This document shows positions 46,713-59,170 of a stretch of 64,000 bases of DNA, piece after piece (positions within the stretch are counted from its first letter, which is position 1; each line of letters begins with the position of its first letter). The position numbers and the translations under genes were made by a program. The stretch is from assembly GCA_031772625.1 (NCBI GenBank), contig CM062808.1:472065655-472129654 (forward strand). Reading direction: 5' to 3'. This DNA is from Pinus tabuliformis (lineage: Eukaryota > Streptophyta > Pinopsida > Pinales > Pinaceae). Under the pieces are notes generated by a model. It was not told where the DNA came from and ran no database searches. It saw only the letters and a list, made by a program, of their open reading frames with translations.

Positions 46713-49700
46713 GACCCTATTTTCAGAATTTCGAGAGGAAAAACTTCAAAGGCAGTTAGTGACTTGGAGGCCACCTCATCAAATAAGAGTTGCTATCAAA
46801 TTCAAATTTCTCTTATTTTTGACCACCAATCCACAACGATAGTTCCAAGTACATTCATTAGTTTTGAATGTCCTATATTTTAGTTCTATTTGTGTAAGAC
46901 AGTTTGAGATATTTGTAAACAAATCTTGATATTTTTTCAAGATGTTTTAGTTTAGAATTTGTATAAATACTTCATAGTTTGAAGTAATAGATGTTTATTG
47001 TTGAATATAATTTCCTCTACGAATTGTAATTTTCTAGTTGTTGGAAGCATCAATAATACAAGGACATTCTTCACAGGATTCATGTGGTGTACGAATTGGT
47101 GATGTTTTCCTTCTGTTCATGTGTTTAATCATTGTCTCCTTTCTCTGTCATTTTTTAAAAGCTTAATTACATAACAGAAACTGTGACGAATAGGACATGT
47201 TATACAGAACACCCTATTCTGGCTGTTAGTAATTTATGTGTTTTCTTCTGAAGTCAAATTAAGGAATCCTTCATTTCTCCTTAGTTTCTACTGAATCTTG
47301 CATTTCTTCTGTTTCATAATCCATTTAAAATTTTGAAAGATCTAACTAGTGCAACCTAGCTTGCCCTGTGAAACTCCTTCAAAGTTTGATGCAGATCCAG
47401 TTAAACAAGCAGAAGGAAAAAGATAAAGAAGAAAGAGCAGAAGAAGTTGCTCCTGGAGGAGACCAAGGAAGTATTGATTTTGAATGATAGATAGGATAGT
47501 TGATGGCAAAATAATAGAGAAGGGTGTTAAAGCTTGATGAACAAATCTTAGAACAAAACACAGAGGAAGAGATTCCAACATGGGAGAGAGCTAGAAGAAA
47601 AGAAATAAATCCCAACCAAGTGAAGATATCTGAGGTACATATATCTTAGAAGTAGAATGAATTTAATAGGTAATTGGTCATAGCTTTGTAGCAAATAGCA
47701 ACAAAAGAAAAAGGACTATGGAAAAGGACTTTTAGCAAAAAGGCTACATAAATAACATGATATTCTATTCGAGGTTGGAAAGGAGAGGGGGACAAGGGGA
47801 GTCCTCAAGGAGGAGAGAATGAGATGAGTTCACAAAAGGTGAGAAAACTGCAAAGGCCAGATTTTGGCATTATGGAAAATTTGTTGTCCTTGATGGAAAC
47901 CTACTTGACAAATGCATACTTGAAGTCAACATTTTGATAATATGATGATTTTGGAACTCATGTAGATTGGTACAAATGCTATGGATAGAGAAATTATAGT
48001 TCAGTGAGATGGATGACAAAAGTGATGTTTAAGAAAGTATACGCATTTCCTGTGAAGGAGGGTCGTGTACATATGCAAGTCTTATGAGAAAAAGTCACGT
48101 ATTTTCCCAAGGTCATTACCATGGTATTTTTCCATAGTAATTAGGGTAGTAACATTCATTTGATCCCATCAACAAACATTGATGACTTTACCAAAGGATA
48201 TACCTAAGCTATTGGCTAAGGAAAAAGTTATATAAGGAGAAGGAGATCAAGGTGTTAGGTGTACAAGTAATGGGTTATTTATGTGTGATTTGATTAGGAA
48301 CAAGTGTCCACCAAGGATTAAGGAGAAGACTCAGATATGAAATATCTGAAGATCTGTTGATATATATGCTTGAATGATTTACTTGTTGCAAATGCCAAAG
48401 TAGCTAATAATTATGAATCTATGATGATATTTATGTTGTGATCTAAATGAATTATTTAGAAGTCTATAGTTACGACAACAAGGTTTTCAGAAAGGTAATT
48501 ATGTTTGCAGAGAAAGTTTTCAGATACGTACGTAGGTTTGTTTCTAAATAGTCACATACATACGTAGATCTATTTCTAGGTAGTCACATATATATTCTAA
48601 GATATGTTTTTTAGTATGTTTAGATCTGTACATTGGTGTTTCACATAATAACGTTGGTCTACTTAATAAGAGTCATGTATATATTCTGAGTTAAATATGG
48701 CCAGGGTTTGCAGTCCTGCTTGATGATGATAGTTGATGAGTTATGTTGTATATGTTGTTGTATGTCAATGATGTCTTGATTTGATGGTTTATACATGTTA
48801 TAGATTGGTTTGATTTGGTTGCAATAGTTGGTTGAGATTCAGTTCAGTAATTGGTTTTTTGATGTTACAGTGATTTAGTTCGTTCAGTGATTATATTCAG
48901 TATTCAAATTGGTATTGAGCATAATGATGGGTGTGGATCCTGTTAGTCCTTACAACCTCCTAGGCTAAAAATGAAATTGACAAGGGTAACCTCAAACCAC
49001 TTCAACTCAGTAGCTAGCCCTACTGAGCATGAGAGGGATCTCTCTAAGTCTCTTATCAATGATATGACTTTAAGGCAATTGAATTTTAGGCAAGATATGT
49101 GTATTTGTTTGTGAAAATTTGGTTTTTTAAGGATTTGTTGAACTTAGGGTTTGGAGCCACAAGTAGGTCTAGGCTGTCAGAATACAGGAGCAAACATAAG
49201 AAGGAGCTAAATGTCAGAAGCTATGGTGTAATTTGAGTATTTTTCAGTGTAGTATAGAGATGGATATAGTGCGGAAGAAACTAATGAGCATAAATAAACA
49301 TGATTTCATTAGCTCAGGAAGACAAAACACATAACTATGAAAACCAGATAATAGAGCTTGAAAAACAAGAATTCTGAGTATTTTATCACAAGGAATTTAT
49401 AGAAAGAAGAGATATAATGTAGATAAAGATGTTTAGACCATGATAAAACAAAAAGAATTAAGAACAAGCACCATGAACTCACTAGGCTAGAGTTCCTTGA
49501 AAATCGTTGCAACCTGTGTCTATATCAGTTGAAAGATGATTACAATGCAAGCCTCCTTCACAAAAAGTTCAACCTCATTCTCCTGAGGTGAAATAGTACT
49601 TATAGACTCTCCTAAAACTATTTCCCTCCTTCAGGATTCGAATACCTTGGTGGAGGAACTGACTGCAATATTCTCTCAACCAACAGGTGAGAGCGAGAAG

Positions 49701-49941
49701 GCACAACTCAAACACCTCATGAAGAGTTTGATTAAGAGTTTTCTTCTTTTATGAGGCCTAATAAACATCAAAAACAACTATGATATGCATATATTCATGC
49801 CTACATCACCTAGCCTCATAACTTGTGGCATTACAAAGAGAATCTTGACTTTGACCAAGTCAGACTAGAAACTAGAAATTTTACACAGTGAAATTTTACA
49901 ATAAAAAACACAGAAAGTGCAGAAGCGCAGTGCCCACTTTG
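46713..49941. other. Gene-free sequence with possible old LTR and coding scraps
   Basis: 46713-47100 continues the sequence interrupted by the Athila-like element; 'tataaatacttcatag' near 46965 followed by 'gaagcatcaataatacaagg' suggests an LTR promoter/R region. 47380-47640 translates on the plus strand to pieces such as EIPTWERARRKEINPNQ, which could be retroelement coding scraps. Nothing could be assigned firmly. Confidence 0.35.
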
Positions 49942-50041
49942 NNNNNNNNNNNNNNNNNNNNNNNNNNNNNNNNNNNNNNNNNNNNNNNNNNNNNNNNNNN
50001 NNNNNNNNNNNNNNNNNNNNNNNNNNNNNNNNNNNNNNNNN
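49942..50041. other. Assembly gap of 100 N
   Basis: Exactly 100 undetermined bases, the customary length for a gap of unknown size. The sequence to its left and right may not be contiguous in the genome. Confidence 0.99.
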
Positions 50042-50335
50042 GTGCTCCCTCTGCTGCCTCTGTGATATTGCAAACACCTTTGTGCCTCTCCCACTGTTGT
50101 AACCTCCTTTGTGCCTTTCTCACTATTGCAAACATATTTATGCCTCTCGCATTGCTCCAACCCCCATTGCGCTGCTACAGACCCCTACACTCTAGCACTT
50201 CCTTGTCGCTTCATCACATCTTTCTTCTACCGACATCTATCATCCTGCGACTGTCACTCGAGGCTCCTATAGCTGGATATGATCCAAGAGTTTGGGTACC
50301 TCAAAGATCCTACCCCTCATCTTCTGTAATCCTCC
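50042..50335. repeat. Degenerate tandem repeat next to the gap, unit about 33 bp
   Basis: From 50042 to about 50175 the phrase 'ttgtgcctctc.cac.ttg.aa' recurs about four times. Such an array at a gap edge probably explains the assembly break. Confidence 0.6.
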
Positions 50336-51800
50336 TGACTACAACTCAATGTCACCCCACCTCTTCTCTAGAGGTGCATGAGCACTCATGGCACAGTTGT
50401 CATCAGCCTCAACTTCTTTCTCCACCTTAGATGGAGTTGCCTTGGAATCAGAATCTTCTCCCTTATTCTTCTTCCTATTACACCGGGTTGCATAATGACC
50501 CAAATCCCCACAATGGAAGCACTTCACCTTGGAGATGTCCTTCTTCTTCATCTTCCCCTATTGTCCCACAGATGCCAAAGTCGCATCCTCCTCCTCCTCC
50601 TCCTCCTCCTCTTTCTGGATTCGAACTCCTTTGTTGTTACTCCATGCCTTGGTCAACCGTCTGATCTCTTCTTAGCGAAGAGTTGCCCACATCTCTTCCC
50701 ATCTTGGAAGAGTAGCTCTGCCCAAGATGCCTTGGACAAATGTCTCCCACTCCTCGAAGACTACATTCAAGGCGCTCCTCACCATGAACTCTTGATCCGG
50801 CGTGGCCCCTATGGAAGTAAGTTGGTCTTGAATCTCCTGCAATCTGAGGAGGTATAGATCTATCTACTCCCCATTATGCATCTGATACAACTGCAATTGA
50901 TTCTCTAATAGCATATTCCACTACACAAAAGTTCCCTAATACAATGTCGTCAAAGTATCCCACATCTCCTTTGCATGTTTTTTTCGACAATATGTGGTAC
51001 GACATGATCCTTGGCCCTGTCAAGGATTATGCACTTTGTGCTTGCCATTTCATCCTCATACTTTTCATTATCAACTGGGTTGACTGGGATAACCATGGTT
51101 CTCATGGCAGAGCCCTTGATGCTATGTCTATCCAGCGCTTACAAGATCCTGTTCTTTCGGATGACAAAGTTGGAAACCCTATCCAACCTGTCCTGATCCC
51201 TCAATCTGGTCACTGCCAACTCAGCACTTCTTCTGGACTCCCTTTGAGTTTCAACTTCCCTCTTGGAAATCTCCCTCTAAGTCCTGATTTCCCTACTGGA
51301 AATATCCCTGCCAACTGTCAATCCACTCCTTTCAGATATTATTTGCAACTGCAACTCGGATCTAGATTTCTTGGCTAGAAATTCGTCAAGACAATGAATC
51401 CCTCTACCTTGGTTCTGTCCCGTTAGGTACTACTCTGATCCGACAGAAACATCACCCCACTAGCCTACCAATCACAATCTGCCCACAACTCTCTAGGCCC
51501 CGACAACTGAAGAAACTAAGCCTTCCAGCTCTGCGCAATCCTGACAAAGGTTGAATCACTCATTTGGCCAACTACGTCAAGCCTACCTAGCTGAGTAGGA
51601 TGACGTGGCTCTTCGTGAGTCTCTTCTGCCTCTCTATGCCTCTGCATTAGCCCTCTCTCAGGCTTGAAATGATGACGCAGGCCCTCTGCATCACTCCTTC
51701 TCTGTCGCCTTCTGCTTAGAAGCAGCTTCGTCTCTCGAGACAGTTGCTACTACTACAAATTTATGATATCTATTGGTGCCTTCATTTTTCCTATGACCTG
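50336..51800 (-). mobile_element. Ty1/copia gag fossil
   Basis: The minus strand shows a copia-type gag: AKEMWDTLTTLY and LRLQEIQDQL (about 50830-50960), then downstream a zinc knuckle CFHCGDLGHYATRC (about 50480-50525) of the CX2CX4HX4C form. It lies in the right order and orientation after the primer site at 51802-51815. It is broken, with several breaks, and the rest of the element is lost or hidden by the gap. Confidence 0.8.
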
Positions 51801-51801
51801 C

Positions 51802-51816
51802 AATCCTCTGATACCA
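51802..51816 (-). other. Primer-binding site of the copia fossil, initiator tRNA-Met type
   Basis: The minus strand reads TGGTATCAGAGGATT directly after the LTR end (...AAATTTCAACA), the standard copia primer site for initiator tRNA-Met. Confidence 0.85.
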
Positions 51817-52455
51817 TGTTGAAATTTCTAAATTTGACACGTGAGAAATCCCTACTACATTATCTGGTTTATTTCACCTACTTGTTTATTCCATTAACAA
51901 GTTATCTATACATATAAATACTGAAAATAAACACAAATGCAGCCTTAACTCATATACATATCATCAACTGAAACACTGGACAAACACACAAGGGACACCA
52001 TTAACTTTGAACAACACGTCCCAAAAAAAACCCAATGCGGGAAAACTGGTGTAGCAGTTCTGAGGGTTTTATTATTACGCAGATTTCTTAAGTACAACTA
52101 GGGTGTTGAACTGGTTCACCCAACAGAGATTTATACATGGCAGTGATACCTCTTCTCGAAGACAGATATTCAACTTCTCAGCACTATTCTGCCCCACGAA
52201 AATCCTTCTGGCGTTTCTCCAAGGCCCTGGGTTAGGCCTGCTAGCATCTGCGTAGCTCTTAAAACCTCTGTGTTATCCTTTTGCCTCTCTGCGTCAGCTC
52301 TCTGGCCTTCTGCGTCACCCACGCAGGCCCCTCAGCCTCTGCGTTGTCTCTAGCTGCCTCTGCGTGGCTCTTGCTGCCTCTGCGTAGCTCTGGCTGCCTT
52401 TGCGTCAGCCTCTTCAGTCACTGCGTTGACCCTCAGACACTATCTTTGCCTTTGT
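51817..52455 (-). mobile_element. LTR of the copia fossil, part before the nested insertion
   Basis: The plus strand begins tgttgaaatttct, next to the primer site. It contains the R/U5-like 'ggttcacccaacagag' region and, from about 52200, a GC-richer array of units of about 30 bp built on 'gcctctgcgt...ctctggctgcc'. The array breaks off at 52455, where another element begins, and the same kind of units resume at 58484. Confidence 0.75.
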
Positions 52456-52843
52456 TGTAGAATATTAAACACAATTAACACACATAAAAAATACTAGATA
52501 CATAGAAATGGCAGAAAAAGCTTCAGCCTTACTGTGTTCCTCTCATGATGCAATCTAATGTACAAAGAATGATAATAGTACAAATAAATACATGAGGAAG
52601 TTTGTCTCAAGATAGTACATCTATCTTGGGCACTATGGTTGAGAAAATATCTCAACAAAACACTAACCTAGGAGCCTAACTAGTTGGAAAGAATCTCTCA
52701 ACCAATTAAGCCTAAATTGGCTCCTAACCATGAGGAACAAACTCAATTTAGAAAGGTAGGATTAAATCCAACTTTCTTGATTTTAGTTAATTTAATTGTT
52801 TTGGACTTATAATTGTTTTCATCACATGAGAGTGAGGCTAACA
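52456..52843 (-). repeat. 3' LTR of the gag-only element
   Basis: Matches 58098-58483; the polypurine tract follows at 52844-52854. Confidence 0.92.
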
Positions 52844-53476
52844 TTCCCCCCCTCAATGATAAGTGTAAAATAAGAACTAGGAACCATCTTCCAAGTTCTC
52901 ATGCTGAAGCTGTTGATCCTCAAAAAACACTGCCTGAAAAACCATCAAAGATGGATGCTGAAAAAAACTCTAATCTGAAGAGAACATGAATCAGCTGCAA
53001 GTCTAATTCATCTCTGAATTTTGCTTGACAACTCCATCACGTGCCAAGCTACAAAACGATCCATCTATCCTTTGCTTGCAATCAACATCGTTTGTCCACT
53101 GACAAAATGTTGATGATGCCCACTGGTGAATTTGCTTGATGTTGAAACTGCCCACTGGCTAATTTTTTGTTGATGAACGCCCACTCGCTATTTTGATGAT
53201 GCCCACTCGCTGATTTGTTGATGTTGTCGAGACTTTTAGTCTGATAACCATTGTGACTTTCATTGACATTTCCCCCCCTTTGTCAGCTGAAAGGAGAGAC
53301 AATCTTCTTCAAATTGTTTCTGAACTCCCCCTCTTCAGTGGTTGGAGTGTTTCACTGGTGTACTCCCCCATTCAACTGCACAAGTGTACCATCTTCATTT
53401 TTACTGTTGGCTGCAATATGTGTGAATGAATTCGATTGTAAAACTTATGCAATCTTCTGACCATGGATAACCATTC

Positions 53477-54175
53477 CTAGGGATCAATCCATGAATAATT
53501 GATCTTCAATCTAATTGACTGTTGTTGTTTGCTGCATTGTGCTGATGAATGATTTGACTTGCCACAATGGTGACAAGGATGGAGATTAAAACATTGATCT
53601 TGCAAATGACCGGGTCTTTGACAATGAAAGTATTTTGGTTTGACTGTAACTTCAGTTTGTGTGTATGTTTGTTTCTCTGCAACTTCAGTTTGTGTGTATT
53701 TATGTTTGTCTTTAACTTTCTTAGAACTAGCCGATGTGATTTGTGCAAGAAACCCTGCACTAACAAACTTAATGGGCCTTGAATAATCTGGGATATGCAA
53801 GTTGGCGTCATCGTTGACATATCCTAAGCCTCGTTGATTTCTATTACTTTGAATTTCTTCCCATGGCTTGATGATTGGTTTGGAAGAAAGTTGAACTGAA
53901 TCAGGTACCACTTCGACACTTGAAGTTGGTTGGATCAATGACTTGGAATCATCAGCTGTATTTGTATTGTTCAAAGACTTGGAAGCATCACTCTTCTCTA
54001 GCAACTCAGTTCTTTGTAGTTGCGACTCCAGTTGAAGGAACTCAATCATTTCATGTGCATGTTGAAGATGCACTTGAATATCAACAAGAGTTGTTTTGTT
54101 GATGTTCACCATGTCGCCAGCTAATGATAAAATCAAATTGTTAAGAATTTGGGACAGTTGAATGTGTGTCGCCAT
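53477..54175 (-). CDS. Gag-like ORF with two zinc-knuckle-like motifs (retroelement)
   Basis: The 232-codon ORF is the only sizeable one in the element. The N-terminal 80 residues are helical in character (samples: LSQILNNLILSLAGDM, VHLQHAHEMIEFLQLES). A middle part contains two direct copies of a YTQTEV phrase, and the end has cysteine/histidine clusters HCQRPGHLQDQC and CHHCGKSNHSSAQC; the second fits CX2CX4HX4C. This fits a nucleic-acid-binding gag protein. The ORF is much shorter than a full copia gag-pol. It is a retroelement fossil, not a host gene. Confidence 0.7.
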   Translation of the reverse strand: MATHIQLSQILNNLILSLAGDMVNINKTTLVDIQVHLQHAHEMIEFLQLESQLQRTELLEKSDASKSLNNTNTADDSKSLIQPTSSVEVVPDSVQLSSKPIIKPWEEIQSNRNQRGLGYVNDDANLHIPDYSRPIKFVSAGFLAQITSASSKKVKDKHKYTQTEVAEKQTYTQTEVTVKPKYFHCQRPGHLQDQCFNLHPCHHCGKSNHSSAQCSKQQQSIRLKINYSWIDP

Positions 54176-55296
54176 GTTAGCTTGCTTACTTTGAATTCAG
54201 GATCACTTGTACTGTTGCTTATCGCTGATGCTTTAAACACTTGCTAGAGTTTTATAACTTGGTTGCTTGAACTCTTGATTCACGATCGCTTTGCTTGAGT
54301 GCTTCACTAACACTTTGTGAATGTTTCAATCAACTTCACACTGGCTCGTTTGTTGTAGATGTCGTTCTTTGAACTTTCACACTTGATTTTGACACACTCG
54401 CTTGCTTGGTTTTTTGAATGACACACTCACTTTCTTTGTTGTTTGAATGACACGCTCCCTTAATTTATTGCTTATTGTACTTGCATTAAACATTGGCTTG
54501 ATTTGATGCTCACTTGAAGAATAGAATACTAGAATTCACACTCATTTGACGATAATTTCTTGCTAGATGGCTTGCTTGAACTTGCTTGATTGATTGTTGA
54601 CACTGTGCTTTCTTGAATTTACTCACTGAATGTGCTGATTTTAAAAAAGGAAAGGTGTCAAACACTGTCGAAAATGCACCCAAGAGACAAATGACAAGTT
54701 CAATCTTGATGACTCAATTGAAGACTTACTTGACTTAATGTATTCACCTTAACAATTCAAATTAAAGTGTTGGTTACAACCGAGAATGCACCCGTACAAT
54801 TCAGTTAAAAATGTTTATCTGCAAGTGATACAAAGAGTGTTGATGATGTTGATGTCGTCTTGGCTTGAAATGCTTGATTTTGTAGCATCCTTAACTTGAT
54901 TGATTTGATTACATGATGTAAAATGTGCTTGCTTGGAAGATCATCTTATCAAGTTGATGATGTGATGCTTTGTGCTTGTGTACTTAAGCTTGATTACAGG
55001 AGCTTGATTAAGCGTTCTTATACTTAAGCTTGCTTATGTGCATGTAGTTGTTTAAGCATAATACAAAGAGAGTGTTTTGATAATATGAACACAAGTCATG
55101 CACACGCATTCATTACACACGGTGTACCTAAGATCCCCTTATTCCATTTCGGTTGGATCTAGGACACTTCAACTCCACAAAAAAATTATGTCTTTATTAA
55201 GTATTAAATACATAAACAATCAGTTGTCCCTTATAACTCCTTTTGTTGACATTGTTTAAGCACAAAGCTCTATCTTCAAAGTTAACTTCAATTTCC
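54176..55296 (-). other. Non-coding interior of the gag-only element
   Basis: The stretch is dominated by short imperfect repeats of 'cttgcttgaa' and 'cacttgctt' type with no ORF of note. It lies upstream of the gag ORF on the minus strand. Confidence 0.5.
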
Positions 55297-57252
55297 GCTC
55301 CACTTAAATTTCACATCATCCCTCACTTTGCTCACTTGAAATTATGACTTCTCAGTTACAATTTTAACTTTGACTTGACTTTGAAATGAACTTAAGCTAT
55401 CTCAAAGTAAAATATTACTTTGGATTACAATAATAACATTTCAAATTTATTTTTTTTCAACAAGAAAAATGGAGAAGCGGACATAATTCACAATTTCACT
55501 CACAAATCAATTCATATTCCACATCAAAAACAACTTATACTCTAAAAAAAACCAATAATTTCAAACCGCCCCTCGCTGCCATATCTCCCTGACACAATGC
55601 AAGTACCTTGCTAAATATATAGTCCTCGTATTGAACATGAGGAACAACCACTTACCAAATTGCAAATGAGTGGCAGCTTCAATCTTTGACATCGACACTC
55701 ATACCATGGACACCATGATCCAATGGTGTCTTGGTTGCACCAGGGGTCGCCTCTCATTGAAGTCAACTTTGAAAGATGATGACATGGTCCAAAGGTAGAC
55801 AAACCCCTAAGAGCGCAGTTGCAAACCCACTTTTAGCCCTTCTGCCATGCAAAAATACCATTTCGTGGTAGATTAATGGGACTCCTTGCGTGGCCTCACC
55901 AAATAATGCCCACTAAAGTGCAAGCGTTGGAATTACCTACCCCGATCGAGGCTCTACACGTAGAGGGATTCTATGCTCAATGAAATTCCTATTTCTCATG
56001 ATCTGCGACAGATATTTGTGTTGAACTGCACAATACAACTCCCTGTCGACGACAAAGATAGTTAAGACTCTAGTCAATATTTTGAACATTGCTGGAGGAA
56101 TCGACAATCCTCGTAAACTAGGGAAGACAGAGATTCATGTTATTCGATCACACATGCTAAAGGATTCAAACTAAGGGGTTACACAAGATGTAGCGTAGCC
56201 CGGTTAGCGCATTTTGGAGAGCGTCATTCAAATCTTAGGCAAGGCTTCGAGCAAAAAAACAACAACACAAGGCTCCACTTAACTTTCACATCAACCCTCA
56301 CTTTGCTCACTTGAAATTATGACTTCTCAGTTACAATTTTAACTTTGAATTGACTTTGAAATGAACTTAAGCTATCTCAAAGTAAAATATTACTTTGGAT
56401 TACAATAATAACATTTCAAATTTATTTTTTTCAATAAGAAAAATGGAGAAGAGGACATAGTTCACAATTTCACTCACAAATCAATTCATATTCCACATCA
56501 AAAAACAACTTATACTTTAAAAAAAAAACCAGTGATTTCAAACTGCCCCTCGTTGCCATATCTCCCTGACACAATGCAAGTACCTTGCTAAATATATAGT
56601 CCTCGTATTGAACATGAGGAACAACCACTTACCAAATTGAAAATGAGTGGCAGCGTCAATCTTTGACATCGACACTCATACCATGGACACCATGATCCAA
56701 TGGTGTCTTGGTTGCACGAGGTGTTGCCACTCATTGAAGTCAGTGTTGAAAGACGATGACAGGCTTCAAAGGTAGACAAACCCCTAAGAGTGCACTTGCA
56801 AACCCACTTTTAGCCCTTCTGCCATGCAAAAATACCATTTTGTGGTAGATTAATGGGACTCCTTGCATGGTCTCACCAAAGAATGCCTACTGAAGTGCAA
56901 GTGTTGGAATTACCTACCCCGATTGAGGCTCTACCCGTAGAGGGATTCTATGCTCAATGAAATTCCTATTTCTCATGATCTGTGACAGATCTTTGCATTG
57001 AATTGCACAATACAACTCCCCGTCGACAACAAAGATAGTTAAGACTTCAGTGAATATTTTGAACATGGCTGGAGGAATCGATAATCCTCGTAAACTATGG
57101 AAGACAGAAATTCATGTTATTCGATCACACATGCTAAAGAATTCAAACTAAGGGGTTACACAAGATGTAGCGTAGCCCGGTTATTGCATTTTGGAGAGTG
57201 CCATTCAAATCTTATGCAAGGCTTCGAGTAAAAAAAACGACGACATAAGGCT
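55297..57252. repeat. Tandem duplication of about 975 bp inside the gag-only element
   Basis: Copy 1 starts near 55297 and copy 2 near 56272; they run in parallel to about 56271 and 57252 ('caaggcttcgag' near both ends). The copies differ by scattered substitutions. Each contains a 63-codon minus-strand ORF (55611-55802 and 56588-56779) that is nearly identical in the two, but it has no recognisable domain and probably reflects the DNA duplication only. Confidence 0.92.
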
Positions 57253-58097
57253 TTCAGATTCCCATTCCCACTTTGATTCACAAGGCTACACTATGCAGTC
57301 AACACTACAGAAACAGGATCCACGCAAGCTTAGTAAAGCAACGTTCACATGATTGCACAAAAATCTTGTTGAGGCAGCGTGATTTGGAAGGAGCAATAGT
57401 ACAAGTGGTATCATTGTAGAACAATTGACTTATGGATTTGGAGTGATTTCTTCCAAACATGAGTCTTTATGGGCCAAGAGAATAACATTGTATGCTTGCC
57501 ACATAATTTTAATTTGGAATTTGACTCGAAAGAATAGGAAATGTGAGCAACAATTTGGAAAAAATTCTTGTGAATGCTATTTCTTATAGTGCATTGCTAC
57601 CATCATCGAAGAAACCAATGCTTCTCTTGTTGAAATATGTTGCAGTGTTTAGTCCAAATACTATCCAATCAAGCTTAGAGTAGAATAGAACCGCATAATC
57701 ATTTGTAACCATGATAATCCAACTAGATCTACAGAGCTTTACCTTCATGGCTTCGCCCATAGAACCATCTCGCGTAGAGGATATGAAACATGCATGCACT
57801 TCTTCGTCAATTTACTCTTCTTCATGGATGATGGACAAACTCGTACTCCAAACAGACAACAACTGATGCATAACAACTCACCCAGGTAGGAATCGTCATG
57901 CTTAGAAAAAGCAGCAACACCACGATCAAATGCCACATTAATGCTTGGCTCTCTCAATTGGTTCTGTGGCTCCACACATAGGAAACCGCACTAGTTAAGA
58001 CTTACTCAACGACTCAAGCTCATGACGCTCACATCTCTAATAAAGATATATCTGTCACTTCTCTACAAACCGCAGCCCATACCACTCTGATACCACA
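57253..58097 (-). other. 5' leader region of the gag-only element
   Basis: No domain was recognised. It contains the primer site next to the 5' LTR. Confidence 0.5.
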
Positions 58098-58483
58098 TGT
58101 AGAATATTAAACACAATTAACACACATAAAAAATACTAGAGACATAGAAATGGCGGAAAAGGCTTTAGCCTTACTGTATTCCTCTCGATGCAATCAAATA
58201 TACAAAAATGATAATAGTACAAATAAATACATGAGGAAATTTGTCTCAAAATAGTATGTTTATATTGGACACTATGGTTGAGAGAATCTCTCAACAACAC
58301 ACTAATCTAGGACCCTAACTAGTTGGAGAGAATCTCTCAACCAATTAATCCCTAAACTGACTCCTAACCATGAGGAACAAACTCAATCTAGAAAGGTAGG
58401 ATTAAATCCAACTTTCTTGATTTTAATTAATTTAATTGTTTTGGACTTGTAATTGTTTTCATCACATGAGAGTGAGGCTAACA
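58098..58483 (-). repeat. 5' LTR of the gag-only element
   Basis: Matches 52456-52843; it ends gctaaca on the plus strand and is followed by the interrupted copia LTR array. Confidence 0.92.
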
Positions 58484-59170
58484 TATGCGTAGCTCTGGCT
58501 GTCTTTGTGTTAGCCCCTTCAGTCACTGCGCTGACCCTCAAGCATTATCTTTGCCTTTCCGCTATGTACTCACTGCCCCTCATTCTTAATCTCCAACTAG
58601 TTCCCCAACTCACTCTGTTAGTTTCTCATGTTTCCATTACCTTAAGCTAGCTTCTCAGCACTAGTCTACCCCACGAAAATCCTTTTGGCGTTTCTCCAAG
58701 GCCCTGGGTCAGCCCTGCTAGTGTCTGCGTAGCTCCTAAACCCTCTGTGTCAGCCTTTTGCCTCTCTACGTAAACTCTCTGGCCTTCTACGTCACCCACG
58801 CATGCCCCTCAGCGTCTGCACAATCTCTAGCTGCCTTTGCTTGGCTCCTGCTGCCTCTGCATAGCACTCACTGCCTTTGCGTTAACCTCTTCAGTCACTA
58901 CGTTGACCCTCAGTTACTATCTCTGCCATTGCGTAGCTCTCGCTGCCTTTGTGTCAGCTTCTTCAGTCACTGCTCTGACCTTCAAACATTATCTATGCCT
59001 CTCTACTATGTACTCACTGCCCCTCGTTGCAACAAATCACTTGTTCGAATTTTCTCAGCAAAACCCGCTCCAGAAAATCGAACTCACTGATCAATCTTGG
59101 TGTATCTCCAAATGACCCTCAACCCTCCTCTTATATTTTCCCTGTTGAGTCTTCAACGGCTGAGATTAAA
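58484..59170 (-). mobile_element. LTR of the copia fossil, part after the nested insertion
   Basis: The 'tgcgtagctctggctg' and 'cttcagtcactgcgctgaccctca' type units seen at 52190-52455 resume here. The outer border is uncertain and lies between about 59034 and 59170. Confidence 0.6.

Larger units (their letters stand above)
52456..58483 (-). mobile_element. Non-autonomous gag-only LTR element (TR-GAG-like) nested in a copia LTR
   Basis: LTRs of 388 and 386 bp (52456-52843 and 58098-58483) start and end TGTTAG...CTACA on the minus strand. The primer site at 58083-58096 (minus TGGTATCAGAGTGG) fits initiator tRNA-Met and the polypurine tract (gagggggggaa) is at 52844-52854. The flanks tttgt and tatgc are at best an imperfect target-site duplication, but the interrupted repeat array on both sides confirms the insertion. 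The 5.2-kb interior has one gag-like ORF and no protease, RT or integrase that could be recognised, so it depended on another element. About 28 differences over 385 LTR bases (about 7%) place it between the other dated insertions. Confidence 0.85.

Noticed and set aside
49888-50430. 180-codon plus-strand ORF and several minus-strand ORFs crossing the N gap
   Set aside because: Their length comes from reading through 100 undetermined bases, so they are artefacts.
50378-50857. 159-codon plus-strand ORF rich in leucine and proline
   Set aside because: It is antisense to the copia gag fossil and includes a CTC/CCT microsatellite; no domain is seen.
55611-56779. Pair of near-identical 63-codon minus-strand ORFs as a duplicated gene
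   Set aside because: They sit inside a 975-bp DNA duplication of a retroelement leader and show no domain or start context.
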